The translations under genes and the position numbers were made by a program. The notes under the pieces were generated by a model. That model ran no database searches. It was given only the letters and a program-made list of their open reading frames with translations, and was not told where the DNA came from. Source: Gemmatimonadaceae bacterium (lineage in GTDB: Bacteria; Gemmatimonadota; Gemmatimonadetes; Gemmatimonadales; Gemmatimonadaceae). Taken from it: 15,020 nt of DNA. Where the stretch lies: positions 1 to 15,020 of the forward strand of contig JADGGM010000010.1 of NCBI GenBank assembly GCA_019689955.1. The letters run 5' to 3'. This document shows positions 14,982 to 15,020 of this stretch, one piece after another (position 1 is the first letter of the stretch; the number at the start of each line of letters is the position of its first letter).

Positions 14982-14989
14982 TCGTGCAA

Positions 14990-15017
14990 TTTATGGCGTG
15001 GTAGGGGGGCGTGTCAG
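14990..15017 (-). promoter_or_regulatory. Candidate promoter of the eight-gene glc operon, possibly leaderless
   Basis: On the minus strand CTGACA (15012-15017, 5 of 6 to TTGACA) is followed after 16 bases by CATAAA (14990-14995, 4 of 6 to TATAAT). Only eight bases separate the -10 element from the ATG at 14981, so transcription would begin at or just before the start codon. This agrees with the lack of any Shine-Dalgarno there. The AT-rich patch stands out from its GC-rich surroundings. The region continues past the end of the window, so other elements may be missed. Confidence 0.45.
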
Positions 15018-15020
15018 GAG

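Overview
The window is very GC-rich bacterial DNA. GC bias at third codon positions is strong enough to leave long spurious frames open on the opposite strand. The gene families (a PDZ-M48 lipoprotein, a ChlI/MoxR-like AAA ATPase, glcDEF, DUF1802, a Met-Asp-Thr repeat lipoprotein) and the frequent GTG starts would suit Gemmatimonadota or a similar high-GC soil lineage. That placement is inference; there is no rRNA or marker gene to prove it. No tRNA, rRNA, CRISPR array, insertion sequence or phage gene was seen.

Layout from left to right. (1) 155-1249 (+): a periplasmic lipoprotein protease with a PDZ domain ahead of an M48 HExxH domain. (2) 1377-4085 (-): three genes read leftward, namely an AAA ATPase, a GNAT acetyltransferase joined to it by an ATGA overlap, and a cytidylate-kinase-like protein. 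(3) 4302-6449 (-): a stand-alone cytoplasmic molybdopterin oxidoreductase with an N-terminal [4Fe-4S] site. (4) 6450-6791: a 342-base divergent intergenic region with a near-consensus sigma-70 promoter. It drives (5) 6792-6989 (+), a 65-residue lipoprotein with a hexapeptide repeat, closed by a strong hairpin terminator. (6) 7047-14981 (-): eight closely packed genes, in transcription order Lon-substrate-binding-domain protein, glcD, glcE, glcF, HAD protein, YgfZ/GcvT-like protein, SDR epimerase and DUF1802 protein.

The eight-gene string looks like one operon. Five of its seven junctions are 4-base ATGA or GTGA stop/start overlaps, one is a 28-base overlap with a strong internal Shine-Dalgarno, and one is a 33-base gap. 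Its core is a three-subunit glycolate oxidase (glycolate to glyoxylate: FAD subunit GlcD, FAD-like subunit GlcE, iron-sulfur subunit GlcF). The HAD gene just after glcF sits where a phosphoglycolate phosphatase would make metabolic sense, but both motif I aspartates are glutamates. The YgfZ-like protein fits a need for iron-sulfur maintenance, since GlcF carries two [4Fe-4S] motifs. A candidate promoter at 14990-15017 lies so close to the first ATG that the mRNA may be leaderless.

Most of the window is ordinary metabolism and housekeeping. The points worth a second look are the ExE HAD protein beside glcDEF, the possible leaderless promoter of the eight-gene operon, the repeat lipoprotein with its strong promoter, and the PDZ-M48 lipoprotein architecture.
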